Positions 1-16,090 are shown, counted from the stretch's first letter. The stretch: 64,000 nucleotides of DNA from Gonocerus acuteangulatus (GCA_946811695.1 OX328124.1:62374770-62438769); one strand, 5' to 3'. The notes: generated by a model not told the origin, from the letters alone. Translations and numbers: made by a program.

Positions 1-375
1 GATATGTATCCTTCCAAATGTATTTTTGGAAAAACATTTGCCGCAGAATATATTATATTTGGTTATATTTTCCCTATATGCAGAAGGAAAATAATAAACC
101 AATATCCTCCCTTTTGTATGAGATGGGCTTATGTTCGATTTATAAACGCACGAAAATATTTTCTATATAAAAGTCAGGATTGAACATGTAGTGATATTTT
201 GCGGGAGCTACGACATATTAACTGGGACAGCAGAACAAATATTTTATGATCCGATTCCTGTTAAAGCTGGATCAATGTCGCTCTCAATAGACAAACAAGA
301 ACAGTCATTCCTTTCGTGTGCTATCTATTACCAGGCTTTTCCCAATTTAGTAAAAGATGGATGACTATGACAAAG
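1..375. other. AT-rich non-coding DNA
   Basis: No open frame, repeat boundary or RNA gene is recognised here. It is ordinary AT-rich spacer before the (GA)n tract. Confidence 0.5.
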
Positions 376-387
376 AGGGAGTGAGTG

Positions 388-429
<42 letters not shown>

Positions 430-474
430 TGAGAATGAATGAGAGAGAGAGAGAGAGAGAGAGAGAGCATGAGC

Positions 475-507
<33 letters not shown>

Positions 508-514
508 CGAGCAT

Positions 515-548
<34 letters not shown>

Positions 549-571
549 GAGAGAGAGCATGAGAGAGAGAA
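376..571. repeat. (GA)n microsatellite, interrupted
   Basis: About 195 bp of GAGAGA with scattered AT and GC interruptions such as GCGAGA and GCATGAGA, which recur and suggest duplication of short sub-blocks. Open frames on both strands here (Arg-Glu or Ser-Leu runs) are artefacts of the dinucleotide repeat. Confidence 0.95.
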
Positions 572-1087
572 GGGGGCTTGCATATGTTTACTAGAATTAA
601 ATCTTAGGTTGGATTTCCTGTCAAGAGGTTATATATATATAAAAAAAAAAAAAAAACATACTTGAGAAAAAGAATCGAGTGAATGTCAACAACCGACGAA
701 CCTGAGTGTAATTTTTTAATATTAGAAAATAATTTTTAAATAAATTATAACGAGAGAAAAACTTTATTTAAAAGAATGAAGTTTAGTTGCTAAACTTAAT
801 CAGGTTGCTTTCCACAGAACGAACTAATAGCCTGTAGGCATAGGAAAATGTTAAATACATGATAATCAAACATCATCACATCTCTATTACAATACGCAAT
901 TCTTATCAAAGTTATATCATTCAGTCTCAATAGATAAAAATACCAGAAATTACAAACTTTGTATCATAAAAAAATGATACTGACAAACAAGGACAACGTA
1001 ACTTCATACACTGACTCATAGTTTATTACAAACCAAGAGAAACACTTAGATTAGACATCTTGATCTTTTCACATATTTATTGGATAT
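572..1087. other. AT-rich spacer
   Basis: Holds an A-run near 640-655 and no recognisable gene or element ends. Confidence 0.5.
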
Positions 1088-2090
1088 TTACACATGTCCT
1101 GAAACTCTAATGGCTAGTGGCTTGGATAATAACATTGAGGAATGGCCAAACGCGCTCAAAATAATGTATTCGATGTATTTATGAATAACTAGATTAAGGA
1201 ATGGGCAAATGCACACAAAGCCAATCCTGAGAATATGGCGTGGCTGGTTGCTTGGATGTAGGTGTGGATGACAACATTGAGGAATGGACAAACGCTTATA
1301 AAGACAGTCTTGTGAATATGGGGTAGCGAGTGGCTTTGATGTAGGTGTGGTTGACAAGAATTAGGAATAGACAAAAGCGCATAAAGACAGTCTTGTGAAT
1401 ATGGGGGGACTAGTAGCTTGGATTTAGGTGTGGTTGACAAGAATTAGGAGTAGGCAAAAGCGCATAAAGACAGTCTTGTGAATATGGGGTGGCGAGTGGC
1501 TTTGATGTAGATGTGGTTGACAAGAAGAAGGAATAGGCAAAAGCGCATAAAGACAGTCTTGTGAATATGGGGGGGGGGGCTAGTAGCTTGGATTTAGGTA
1601 TGGTTGACAAGAATTAGGAGTAGGCAAAAGCGCATAAAGACAGTCTTGTGAATATGGGGTGGCAAGTGGCTTTGATGTAGGTGTGGTTGACAAGAAGAAG
1701 GAATAGGCAAAAGCGCAAAAGACAGTCTTGTGAATATAGGGGGACTAGTAGCTTGGATTTAGGTGTGGTTGACAAGAATTAGGAGTAGGCAAAAGCGCAT
1801 AAAGACAGTCTTGTGAATATGGGGGGACTAGTAGCTTGGATTTAGGTGTGGTTGACAAGAAGAAGGAATAGGCAAAAGCGCAAAAGACAGTCTTGTGAAT
1901 ATGGGGTAGTTAGTGACACTTAAGTAGGTGTGAATGACAAGATTAAGGAATGTGTAAATGCTCATAATGTTAGTCAGAATATTAGGTCTTGGATGGAAAG
2001 ATTAAGAAATGAGCAAACGCGATTAAAACAGGCCCTGAGAATATGTCATGGCTTGTGGCTTAGGTGTAGCTGATAGGAGTCAGGTAAGGA
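1088..2090. repeat. 83-bp satellite array with alternating A/B variants
   Basis: The landmark GACAGTCTTGTGAATATGGG recurs with starts near 1304, 1387, 1470, 1553, 1640, 1722, 1805 and 1887, so the unit is 82-83 bp, with one 87-bp unit caused by a longer G run. Two variants can be told apart by ACTAGTAGCTTGGATTTAGG versus GCGAGTGGCTTTGATGTAGG and by GAATTAGGAGTAGG versus GAAGAAGGAATAGG. They mostly alternate, giving a higher-order unit of about 166 bp. Units at both edges (1088-1300 and 1910-2090) are more diverged than central ones, as expected if the centre was amplified recently by unequal exchange. Minus-strand open frames here are shadows of the repeat. Confidence 0.9.
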
Positions 2091-2664
2091 CGGTGATAGA
2101 GTTAATTAGAGAATTTACCGAGGTGACAGCTGATAAGGGAAGCTCCATTTAATCAGCACCCCCCCCCCATCCCCCAACCTAACACATGTCGTTCAGCCTT
2201 GACTATTCCTACCTACATAAGTCATGGTTTACCACAAATTCTACTTGAAATCGCCACATGTCTAGTAAAGGCTACAGCTTAACGACTAGGCTAATCCACA
2301 TTTATTCCTTTATGAATACCAGAATCATACAAAGTGAATTAATAAGAAGGATTTAAAAACCTGTAATAACAATTTTAAAATTCCCAAATATATTAAAATA
2401 AAAGTCCTTCTTAATGAAGATGGTAGAATAAATTAAATTTCTCATCATATATATATATATCTTTCGTAAATTATATTTATTATCAGGAAATATACATAAA
2501 TAAAAATATCATTGGAATCACTTGAGGTGCAAACAAGTCTTTGCTAGTGTATTTTACATTTTTCAGACAATGCCATTTCTTCCAGGAAGAAATTGAGCTG
2601 TTGATATGCCTCTAATTTTTAAATTTTAAATGATTGAATTGCAGTACGAAACATATCTACTGCT

Positions 2665-2697
<33 letters not shown>

Positions 2698-3170
2698 ATT
2701 AATAAAAAAGTCTATTTAGAGAACAATTTTTGTAAATCGCTTCTCTTCCAAAAAAAAACAAAAAAAAACAAAAAAAAACTGCAAGCTGCCTTATCTCACA
2801 TAATTTAATTACTTTTCCAACGGTATACTCGGAACAGAGATTATTTCTTAATATAATTATGTTTATTTTTGCGACCTTGTCCAAAATAAATGAAAATTAG
2901 TATTGATGAAATTGATATTTAATGATTACAGTAAGTCTTACATTAAAGAGTTAGGAAGGTAAATAAAAAAGGAGAGAATTACTTCGAAAATTACAAAAAT
3001 TGCTGAAACGGGCTTTACCGTTGGCTTTACAACTTTTGTAAGATTCGGCAGCGTGCAGAATTTTTTTTCAGAAGAGTAGTTATTCTCGAACATTCGTCAC
3101 TAACACGAGTTTTTTATTACTATCAACTTTAAAGAAATGATCTTTACAACGGCATATACCAGGAACAAAA
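2091..3170. other. AT-rich spacer with short simple repeats
   Basis: Contains a C run near 2160-2168, an (AC)15 tract at 2666-2695 and A-rich runs near 2750-2780. No gene or transposon terminus is recognised. Confidence 0.5.
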
Positions 3171-4755
<1,585 letters not shown>

Positions 4756-4793
4756 AATAATGAGTATTGCTTGCCATCTACTTGCAATACACC

Positions 4794-7516
<2,723 letters not shown>

Positions 7517-7518
7517 TA

Positions 7519-9575
7519 GGGTAAACCGGACAGTTATCGACACACTTAAGACTACATTTCTGCGGCGAAATTAAAAAAAAACTTTTTATGAAGGGATCAA
7601 ACTGAAACTTGCTATAGCTCCTCTTTATCTATCCTTTGAAAGACTCAAGTGGATTTTTCTTTCAAAAGTTCAATACATTTTAACATATGGCAATAATTAT
7701 GGTAAAAAGTGCAAAATCTAGTTATTGACACCCTGTGGATGGGTTATTGACACTACAGTTATTGACACCCCTTGTACTCTTAACATTTTTTTTTTCTTAT
7801 GTTATAATAGGTCATTATAAGGAAATAATATCACAAACATATCATAAACTTTAATGTAATATAAAAAACAATTAAAATATTTCTTCTTTTTTAACATTAT
7901 GAATATAACTAGTAAAAAAAAAAAAGATAAAAAATGCTGGTAGGTATTATGTAACATGAAACAAAATAATTAATTTTCATTTGATCATCATTCACAACAA
8001 ATTCATCAGACTCGTCACTTTCAGGGATATGTTCATATCCTTTCAAACATAATGAACTATCAAAATAAATTACCTCTACAATACTGCCACATTTGAAACA
8101 TACGGGTAGTTTTTTTGGTTTCTTTAATTTCTCTTTTAGGAATTTTACTGTTGTTTTCCCACTCCAACCTTTTTTCTTCCTTTTTTTGTGAAATTTTCCT
8201 TTATTCTTCTATATTAGCTTCCAGCATTAGTTTTCATTGTTTACCTGTGACGAATGACATGTGATGTGACAAATGAATAATTTGAATGTTTCTTTTCGGA
8301 GATTCTGGCCAGTATAGCAGTTCCGCCAAGGGCAGCCTTTCGTTGCCAGATGGACCAAACTGATTCCCTTTGGATATCCAGGGGAGTTGTTGTTAATAAT
8401 AAATATGTGGCAGGCATAGTTTCAGGTGTAGTATGACTTTCAGTACCTTCTATGTTATCTTCATTTGGTTTTGAAATAACGATCTCTAACCACTTTAAAT
8501 ATTAGCTTCAGAAACACGTGCGTTGGCCTCAGTAACGGCTTCGGAAATCCTCTCTGTATAGAGGGGTGCCTTTGTAAGAAGCCTTGTACCAGCCAACACC
8601 AGGACAATTTCCTTTAAAGGGAGGGCTCATATTTTTAAATTCAATAAATTCTTTTAGGGATTGCAAAATGTAATTTTTCTTCCTGAAGAATCCCTTTTTC
8701 GCACATTTTTCTATCCAAGCAACTAGAGTTAGTTTGTCTTTATCCGAAAGAATTCACCGTGGTCCAAAAAATGATTTTACAAATTTGTCGCTTAATCTGA
8801 AGTGCAGATTTGATTAAATCGTTTGGACGCCGATTTAATGGAGGAGCTATCCTTTACGGGTTTCAAGTCATTCTCTAAATCCTTCTGACTATAACTGAGC
8901 TTCATAGAAATACTAACACGTGTTAAAGACACAATAGAAACTTTATTATTAGGAACTGACAGTGTCAATAACTAGTCATTGAACCCAAAAACTAGTAATT
9001 GACACCCCATGTCAATAACTAGTTACACTCGAATTAAAGTTAAAAAAACATTGCCGATTAATCAGGAAGACTAAATTATTAAAATTAAAACAAAACCATC
9101 AATATTTAAAAAAAAAAAAACATAATTTAGTTATTAGCATGGGGTGTCAATAACAAAATACGTTGGAAAAAATGACCAGTTACCCCTGTACAATAATATT
9201 TAAATTGATTATTTTAATTTAAAACCACTCAAGACACTTCAATTATAAATTAACAAACAATATAAAGTACTTAACTTTATTGCAATAAATGTAGGAAGAG
9301 AGTAGGAACAAAAAAATTGAATGAAAATTCTTCCGGAAATCATAACCTTGTAGCCATTAACTGGCTCTCAACTCAAGTCTTGGAGGTATTAATTTTAAAG
9401 CCTTCCCTGTGGTTGGTTTTTCAATCAGGTATAGAATGGATGACTTAGAGGACCCTTAAAACATTGGTTTCCTGTATTTCTTAAAATGAAATTAGGACTA
9501 GTTCGCTTATTTCTTTCAGTTGACGTTTGGGGTGTCAATAACTGTACGGGGTGTCAATAACTGTCTGGTTTACCC
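7519..9575. mobile_element. pogo-like DNA transposon relic
   Basis: The ends are inverted copies: GGGTAAACCGGACAGTTATC at 7519 and the reverse complement of GACAGTTATTGACACC ending at 9575. They are flanked by TA (7517-7518 and 9576-9577), the target duplication of the Tc1/mariner/pogo superfamily. The sub-terminal word TTATTGACACC recurs inside in both orientations near both ends (about 7725-7770, 8965-9020, 9140 and 9535-9550), as expected for repeated transposase-binding sites. A minus-strand remnant of a CENP-B/jerky-type DNA-binding domain lies inside. No catalytic DDE domain is recognisable, so it is a non-autonomous or decayed copy. Confidence 0.8.
8497..8755 (-). pseudogene. CENP-B/jerky-type HTH remnant of pogo-like transposase
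   Basis: Minus-strand translation gives a stretch like the second helix-turn-helix of pogo, Tigger and jerky proteins: a helix around LVAWIEKCAKKGFF, then PFKGNCPGVGWYKA, then after one frameshift RISEAVTEANARVSEAN. The order (WI..CAKKGF, PFK.N.PG.GWYK, then an S-EA-T-AN-RVSE helix) matches that domain, which binds transposon ends. The frame ends in a stop at about 8494-8496. The frameshift and the missing DDE domain mean it cannot encode an active transposase. Further minus-strand protein-like text follows towards 8000, with no domain I can name. Confidence 0.6.
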
Positions 9576-9577
9576 TA

Positions 9578-10106
9578 CTTCTTTTTTTTTTAGAACGATT
9601 AACGATTTCCTTGCCAAGCTGAGATTTTTGATGTTTTATTGTTTTTATTTATTTATTCTTTTTTTTTTAAGGAGCATTTACCGCTATGCTCATTAGTTCT
9701 GACTTTCGGATCCCCGGTTTACCTTTTATCATTGCTGTGCTTGATGTTACAACATGGCAAGCCAATTTTTCATCGTTGGGGACAATGCTTCATATGAACT
9801 CCAAATGACAAAACTCTCTGTACGTAGATATTATTATTTCCGTAGAAGGCTTAGGAGTAGGTATCGCTTGTTGATTTTAAATATATGAAGCCAAAAATGT
9901 TGAGAGGCTTGCGGAGAATCGATGGTTCGAGCAAACGAGAAAAAACTGTCTGGTGGTTTAACAAAGGGGGTTAAGGACGTCAAATCCAGTTCGGAGGTAC
10001 GTTGAACTTGTAGAAGGTGTACGTGATAAAACATTCTTGTAATAATTATAATACAATAAATAATGTAATAATTAATGTTAGTTAATACGTTATAATAATA
10101 ATTTAT
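9578..10106. other. AT-rich spacer
   Basis: No element or gene recognised. The short minus frame at 9834-10034 has no recognisable motif. Confidence 0.45.
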
Positions 10107-10510
10107 CCCTTAGTCACGTATCCGACCATTTTATCACACCGAAACTATACGTTACTGAAGGTATAGCCCAAGTGTGTGTTAATTACTTTTACTTTATACC
10201 TTCCAAGCAGATAACTTTTTAATATTAATCGCAGCCGTTTTAAAAACTTATTTTTAAGCTCCTCCTTAACATTTTTGTGGCAGATCATAAGGTTCTGTTG
10301 GATGCCAAGGTACTTATATAATCCAGATTCTCCCAATTCACGTACGTAGTCCTTATCCGAAAGTGCTATGTTTTCAGTAGTTACTGTACGTCCTTTTGTA
10401 ACATGTAGCACAGCACACTTATCTAAATCAAAGCACATTCGAATGGTGTTACTGAAATTTAGCACAATGCTTATTATGCTCTTATAAATATCTACCATTA
10501 TTATTACTTT
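10107..10510 (-). pseudogene. LINE reverse-transcriptase C-terminal (thumb) fragment
   Basis: Minus-strand translation shows FDLDKCAVLHV, then YKYLGI, KNKFLKRLRLILKS and KVINT, a run typical of the region after the palm domain in R4/Dong/NeSL-type LINEs. A frameshift at about 10160 restores the expected continuation AIPSVTYSFGVIKW before a stop. Upstream palm motifs (such as YADD) and a downstream endonuclease are absent, so this is a fragment of perhaps 130 codons. The clade assignment comes from family knowledge and is tentative. Confidence 0.6.
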
Positions 10511-10633
10511 TATTATAAAAGCATTTATTATTGTTATAGGAGTATTTTTGAGGATCTCGATGTTGATAATACGGAGTCCGGAGTCAATTAATGAAAGTTA
10601 GTATGCTGGGAAATATCACCAACTACTCCCTAG

Positions 10634-10678
10634 TTTTTTTATATAATGGCGCATCTGCATCTAGGCCATTAGCGCCAT
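10634..10678 (-). mobile_element. tail-only retro-insertion (SINE/LINE 3' hairpin)
   Basis: A 45-bp insertion is flanked by near-identical 10-mers, TACTCCCTAG (10624-10633) and TACTTCCTAG (10679-10688). It contains only a T-rich stretch and the inverse of the shared tail hairpin, read on the minus strand as GGCGCTAATGGCCTAG and ending GCGCC. It looks like an extremely 5'-truncated reverse transcript. Confidence 0.6.
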
Positions 10679-10810
10679 TACTTCCTAGTTGTTGGCAGTT
10701 CAACTAGTGCGCATCTGTTTTGAGTTGTATGTTGAGAGGTGGCAAGCCAATTTTTGTGGGAATATCTTATTATTGTCTTCTGAAGATATATTCGCATAAA
10801 TTAGCTTGCT

Positions 10811-10993
10811 GGGGTCTCCCGTGGTCTAATGGCCATGGATTCATAAGCGGGAGATGGTGGGTTCGATTCCCAACCTCCGGCAGGAATTTTATCATCCCAC
10901 GGCTCGCTGGTAAAATTCCTCTTTGCACCCTGGATGTCGGCGCTAATGACCTAGATGTAGATGCGCCGTAAAAAAAAAAAAAAAAAAAAAAAA
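10811..10993 (+). mobile_element. tRNA-derived SINE, full length
   Basis: Target-site duplication AGCTTGCT at 10803-10810 and 10994-11001. The head begins GGGGTCTCCCGTGGTCTAAT and is tRNA-like, with a B box GGTTCGATTCC at 10860-10870. The body carries TTTTATCATCCCACGG and ends in the shared tail hairpin (CGGCGC ... GCGCCG) followed by about 25 A. Such elements are transcribed by RNA polymerase III and moved by a LINE machinery. Close relatives lie at 21764-21990, 45787-45907, 58928-59140 and 61736-61860. Confidence 0.9.
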
Positions 10994-11001
10994 AGCTTGC
11001 T

Positions 11002-12225
11002 CCCTCTCTAAATCGAACTATAGCTACGTTTTTACAGATGCGCCCTAGTCTAAGTTATCTAAGTGTTACTGCGGGTTTAATACATCTAAAATGATTTATA
11101 AAAAATGTTAAGTGGCCTTGCAAGATGTTTGAATACATAAAACCAACACCATAAGAAACAAAAGGCCAAAAATTATAAAACAATAATATTTTTTGAAAAT
11201 CTTGGCCTGTAGTTTTTACATCTTTATAAATCTAAATCACTTGTATACGATTTAAAAATTAACCTGAGAAAATCATTTCAATATTCTAAACTTTCCAAAA
11301 ACCAAATAATATATCTATGTTTTCAGTATGAAATAACCAAAGGTTGTATACATTCTGATAAATGTGAGAGTTAGAGAATAAAGAGAGAGAGAGTGTGTGT
11401 GTTTGTGAAAGAGGACGAGAAAGAGAGTGTGTGTGTGTTTGTGGCTGTGTGTGAGAGAGAGAGTGTGTTTGAGTGTTAGAGAGAGAGCGAGAATGGAGCC
11501 CTTTGTCCGAGAAGGGATTGTCATCACTGGTAGGGTTCATGCAAACCCTTTTCCACATAACATTCTAATGGTCGTTCCTTTATGCACTGCAAAACTCAAT
11601 CCTACCGAGCCACTCTTTACATCTCAAACAGATATATCAATGCTTACGCCTCAAAATGAATTTTGTTTCTATTCAAGAAAGTTGTAAAAGTCGGAATGTT
11701 TAAAAGAATAAGTCAGTGCTTTCAATTACTGTTCCCAATGTCACTTTTCCTTTCATACTAAAAAAAAAAAACGCACGAATCACAAGAAATTCCTCATTTT
11801 CGCGTGTTTACATATAAATAAGAATATATAGCGGATTTGCAAGACTAAAAGAAACTCATATTATTTCAATATTCAATTCGTATACAATGGAATCATATCA
11901 ACTCTTCCAAAGGGTCTAGCGATGTTTCTCCGACTAATGTCAACTTAATGACGATTTAAAATGATCACATTCCATTTGCCATTTTTTAACAATCTTTTTC
12001 GATATAGCATTCATTTGTCTACCATAAAATGTCACTACCTCCGTGCTCAGAATCTGGCCAATGAAGAAATTACCATTATCAACAATTTCAAGACATTAGA
12101 AGTACTAAAAACCACCTATGACTCCTGTCATAATATAAGATATGTTTTTGAGGATCAGATAGTTGTCCCTCGAGATGATAAGAAGTTAGGGTCTCCCAAC
12201 TATTCCTTTACTTCTTATAAGATAG
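11002..12225. other. spacer with GT/GA simple repeat
   Basis: About 11380-11490 is a mixed (GA)n/(GT)n simple repeat that produces spurious open frames. The rest is AT-rich with no recognised feature up to the LINE tail. Confidence 0.5.
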
Positions 12226-12403
12226 AATAGAATAGAATAATATTTATTTCCAAAAACTCGTTTTCAAGACGTGGACAAGTCATATAATAATATTATAATA
12301 CATTTAACACTACATTTGCAGATTTAAGTCAAGATGCCAGTCCGGATGCTAAATCTATTTCAACAAATTCTTCCGTTGTATAACAAGTTCTTTGTCGGAG
12401 TAT

Positions 12404-15342
12404 TCATTTCAGTTTCTGGATAAGTCTTGTGGTCGGCTGGATGTTTCTTAATTCCTCAAGCAGGAAATTGAACAAAACTCCTCCACAAAACTCCACTCCT
12501 TTCCTATAAAATGTTGTCGTATGTTTCTGAATTTTGATTTTTCCTTTTTGGCGTGTAGAGTAGTAGTGGTCATCTCCATGAATTTTAAATTGGGATAAGT
12601 TTTTTTTTACATATTTTACTATTGCCAAAGTATACAGCGACGGCAGTGTTAAAATTCCTAATTGTTCAAAGTATTTCCTGGCTGATGATCTTCTTTGTAG
12701 TTTCATGATGTGCCTTACAATTCTCTTTTGAATCTTGAAGATTTGGATGGCTTGCACTTTGTTACCCCACAATTCAATGCCATATAATTGTGATTCGAAA
12801 GTCCCATAATATACATTTATTAAATCCGTTTTGTCCAATATCTTTGAAAGATTTTTTATTATGAAGCATGAGGTGTTGAGTTTTTTTTAATCTTGTCTAT
12901 ATGCTTCTGCCAGCTGAGATTATTATCCAGTATTAGCCCCAGAAATTTTATACTGCTTGCTTCTTCTATTTTTGTTTGATCAATAGCTATATCTAAAGAT
13001 TTTTCATTTGTTCCTATTGCTGAAAAATGTATATATTTTGTTTTTTCTATATTAAGTTTTAATTTATTATTTTTGATCCATGTATCCAGTTTGTCTAGTG
13101 TCTGTTCTGATGTCCTTTTAACTACTTCATGTGTCTTTCCCGAAACAAAAATTGTTACGTCATCTGCATAGAGAAAAACTTTAACATTTTCTAAATAAGA
13201 CACTAGGTCATTTATGTAGAGTAGGAAAAGCAGCGGACCCAAAACAGAACCTTGTGGGACACCTCTCTTTACATTTTTCATTTCTGATCTATTGCAATCG
13301 CTATTTACTACCACATATTGCTTCCTATTACTTAGATACGATTCTGATAGGTTTTTTGCGTTTCCTCGAATATCAAAAGCCTGTAATTTTTTTATTAATA
13401 TTTCATGATCAACCAGATCGAAAGCTTTTGAAAGATCAGCAAATATAGCTATACATTTTTCTTCCTTGTCTATTTTTTCCCTAATTTCATTTGTCAGTCT
13501 TATTATTCCATTAACGGCAGATTTCTTCTTACGGAAACCATATTGATTTTCTGCAAGAATGCTTTTTTGTTCAACCCAGCTTACTAGTCTTGTACTTATG
13601 GCTTGCTCAAATATTTTTGATATTATTGGTCAAATTGCTACTGGACGAAATTTTTCAATTTGTTTACTTTTATTGCTTTTCTGCACTGGCTTTATCTTAG
13701 CAATTTTCAAATCATCAGGAAATATTCCTTCAGAAAAACAAAAATTAATTATTCTCTTGATAGATTTCTCAATTACGGGGCCAATTTCTTTTAATATAAC
13801 ATTATTTAGATAATTTACATCGAAACTGTTTTTATTTTTTAATTTTTTAATTATTTGTTTCACTTCTATTTCTGTGACTGGATAAAGGAATATGCTTTCA
13901 TTGATACAATTTTTCATATCACGAATCGTTACTTTTTTCTCCCTAAAGGATTTTTCCGTTTCACTGATTTCTGGCAATGTTGTAAAATAAGTATTAAGTA
14001 TTTCAGCCGATTCTAAATTATTCTGTATTTGACCTTCAATTTATAGTATAATGTCACTCCTTATTTTATTTTCCCGATTTTTTTGCTCGTTAATTATGTT
14101 CCAAAGTGCTTTGTTTTTATTATCTGAATCACTTATTGTTTTAGCATAGTATAGTTTTTTTACACTAATTACTACTCTTTTATATACTTTTCTATAGTAA
14201 TTGATGGCCCTATCATTATCCTGTTGCTTCTTTTTCAACTCGTGGAGAATTCTAAGTTTTTCCGCTGAGATAGTGATACCCCTGGTTATCCATTTATTAT
14301 TCTTTATTTTGCTTTGTTTAGACCTGATTTTATTTAAAGGAAGGAATTCATTTATATATCCAAACAGTTTTTTTCGAAAAATGCTATACTTTTCATTAGC
14401 TCTAATTTCATGATTATTCATCTCCTCCCATTTCTCTCCTCCCAGAGCTTCCTTCAGCCGAACTATTCTACTCGGTTCTATGAATCTGATTACTTTCATT
14501 CTATTCCTTCCTTTTTCCTGATAGATCTCCTTCTTTAGTTCTATTTCTACAGCATAATGATCCGAATATCCTGTAGATATCACCCTAGTCTCTACATGAT
14601 CCTGTAAGTTGGACACTACAAGATCTAATAAAGTCCCACTATTATTAACCAATCTTGTTGGTTTATCCACTAGGTTTATTAAGTTAAACCTTTGAAACAC
14701 ACCCATTAATTTCTGTTTTCTTGAAGTATTTTCCAATAAATTTACATTTAAATCTCCAGTCAAAATAATTCCCAAGTTGTTATCCATAGATATGTCCACT
14801 AAAACATCTTCCATTTTATTTATAAAGTTATCAAAATTCCCCTTCTCCGATCTGTAAATTGTTAATACAGCCATTCGATTTTTTCTATTTGTTATATTTT
14901 GAATTTCGACTAGGCTCAACTCCATATCATAAAGAATACCATGCTTTTTTACTAATGTTTCTCTAGATTTAGCATCAAACTTTTCTAAAAAATTACTTTT
15001 TATCCAAATCCATGATCCTCCATGTCTTCCCTGTTCTAGAGAAAAACTTGAAAACAAAGTATAGCCACTAATTGACGTGGCGTTGAGTTCTTCCTCTGAC
15101 ATCCAATGTTCATTTAATGCAATAATATCATATTTATAGTTACTTTTTGTAATAAATATATTAAATAAATCTATTTTGTTTTTCAGACACTGTACATTAT
15201 GATTTAATATAGTCAATGTTTTCCTATTATCTCTAGATAGAGACTGAGGATTAGCCCAGCGTGAGGATTTAGCTATCTTAGCCTCTGTCAGTTCTTCTCC
15301 AGCATAGCTAGTGGTCGTTTCGGGAATATTTACATTTGTCAA
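12404..15342 (-). pseudogene. LINE ORF2: APE endonuclease and reverse transcriptase, disabled
   Basis: Endonuclease motifs appear in order: LNHNVQCL, ALNEHW, GGSWIWIK, GDLNVNLL, LLDLVVSN and YSDHYAVEI, so the catalytic Asn, Glu, Asp and His residues are present. The reverse transcriptase follows with NQYGFRKKKSA, IFADLSKAFDLVDHEIL, GVPQGSVLGPLLFLLYINDL and FLYADDVTIF, including the catalytic YADD, then a C-terminal segment with YGIELWG and QKRIVRHI. Defects are an in-frame stop at 14041-14043, a TGA at 13630-13632, and a frameshift at an 8-A run at about 12883-12890 after the RT core. Everything else stays in one frame. The encoded protein would nick DNA and copy the LINE RNA at the target. 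This copy cannot make it intact. Confidence 0.88.
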
Positions 15343-15401
15343 ACTACCAGGCTCGCTGCCTGGCGCTTGAAGAAAAAACGCCTAAGTACTGCATTCTTAG
15401 G

Positions 15402-15956
15402 TCATATATTTTCATTTTCAATTTTCTCTTTTTCAGAGAAATCGATGCCTAATTTAAAAGCACAAAGTCGTCCTTTTGTCGCGAGTTTCTCAACAGATAT
15501 ATTTGTTCCTTGTATCTTTTTACTAATGTACTGTCTGACCTGTTCTTCTTCAGTGCCTTCTTTTATTTTTCCAAGATAGTACCATGCTTGTTTTTCTGCT
15601 GATAACCCTTCCAGGTGAGTACCCGTACCAAATATAGTTTTTGTGTTTTCTTTTTTGTATTTTGGTTCTCTACTATAAGAGACTTTAAACCATTTATCTT
15701 CCTGATTTAACTGTATATTTTCCATATTACCTTCCCCATTTAAGTCCGAGACATTTGAAGTTTTTATCGGTAATGAGTTAATTGTTTCACTAATATTTGT
15801 TTTATTACTCCCATCTGACAGTCCTTGAGAATTTATTGTTGCATTTTCCCTAAAAATTAATTCAGAATGTACATTAGGACGTTTTTGCGTATTATTTATA
15901 ACCTCCACAGACGATAACCCTTCATTATTATCGATAAGATGGCTTGAATAGATCAT
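15402..15956 (-). pseudogene. LINE ORF1-like protein
   Basis: A 184-codon frame upstream of the endonuclease. The N-terminal half is rich in Asn and Ser. The C-terminal part carries KQAWYYLGKIKEGTEEEQVR and EKLATKGRLCAFKLGI, which resembles the conserved C-terminal region of ORF1 proteins of insect CR1/Daphne-like LINEs, thought to bind RNA. Another minus-strand frame ending just before this one (Lys/Arg-rich, with an ATG near 16030) suggests the true ORF1 start lies upstream and a frameshift separates the two. It lies about 60 bp before the ORF2 region. No PHD or CCHC finger is visible. Confidence 0.6.
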
Positions 15957-16090
15957 TTCTGATTTTTCCCTTGTGTTAGTACTTTTATTGAATTTATTTT
16001 TTCCTGTATTCTCCTTTTGCTCATTTTGAAGTTGATATGTCTTAGTCTTTCATTGTTACGGATAGAAGATAGGCAATGTACTTTCTTTCC

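Larger units (their letters stand above)
12226..16090 (-). mobile_element. non-LTR retrotransposon (LINE), CR1/Jockey-group, near full length
   Basis: Read on the minus strand, the order is an ORF1-like frame, APE endonuclease, reverse transcriptase, and a short 3' region ending in a (TATTC)n-type tail at 12226-12240. That order and the simple-repeat tail suit APE-type LINEs of the CR1/Daphne/Jockey assemblage. The 5' limit is uncertain: protein-like minus-strand text continues to about 16090, and I found no target-site duplication. Few disabling changes are present (two in-frame stops and one frameshift in ORF2), so insertion was relatively recent. Confidence 0.85.

Noticed and set aside
321..665. 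Arg-Glu and Ser-Leu open frames over the GA tract
   Set aside because: They are translations of a dinucleotide repeat in all frames, with no unique sequence.
1088..1610. Cys/His-containing minus-strand proteins over the satellite
   Set aside because: Overlapping frames follow the 83-bp repeat; length not a multiple of three is tolerated between units.
1088..2090. CRISPR array
   Set aside because: Contiguous tandem repeats without unique spacers, in a eukaryotic context.
10811..10885. tRNA gene
   Set aside because: Head resembles a tRNA but is followed by the SINE body, tail and poly(A), with a target-site duplication.
11286..11558. Thr/His/Ser-rich frames at 11.3-11.6 kb
   Set aside because: Produced by the GA/GT simple repeat.
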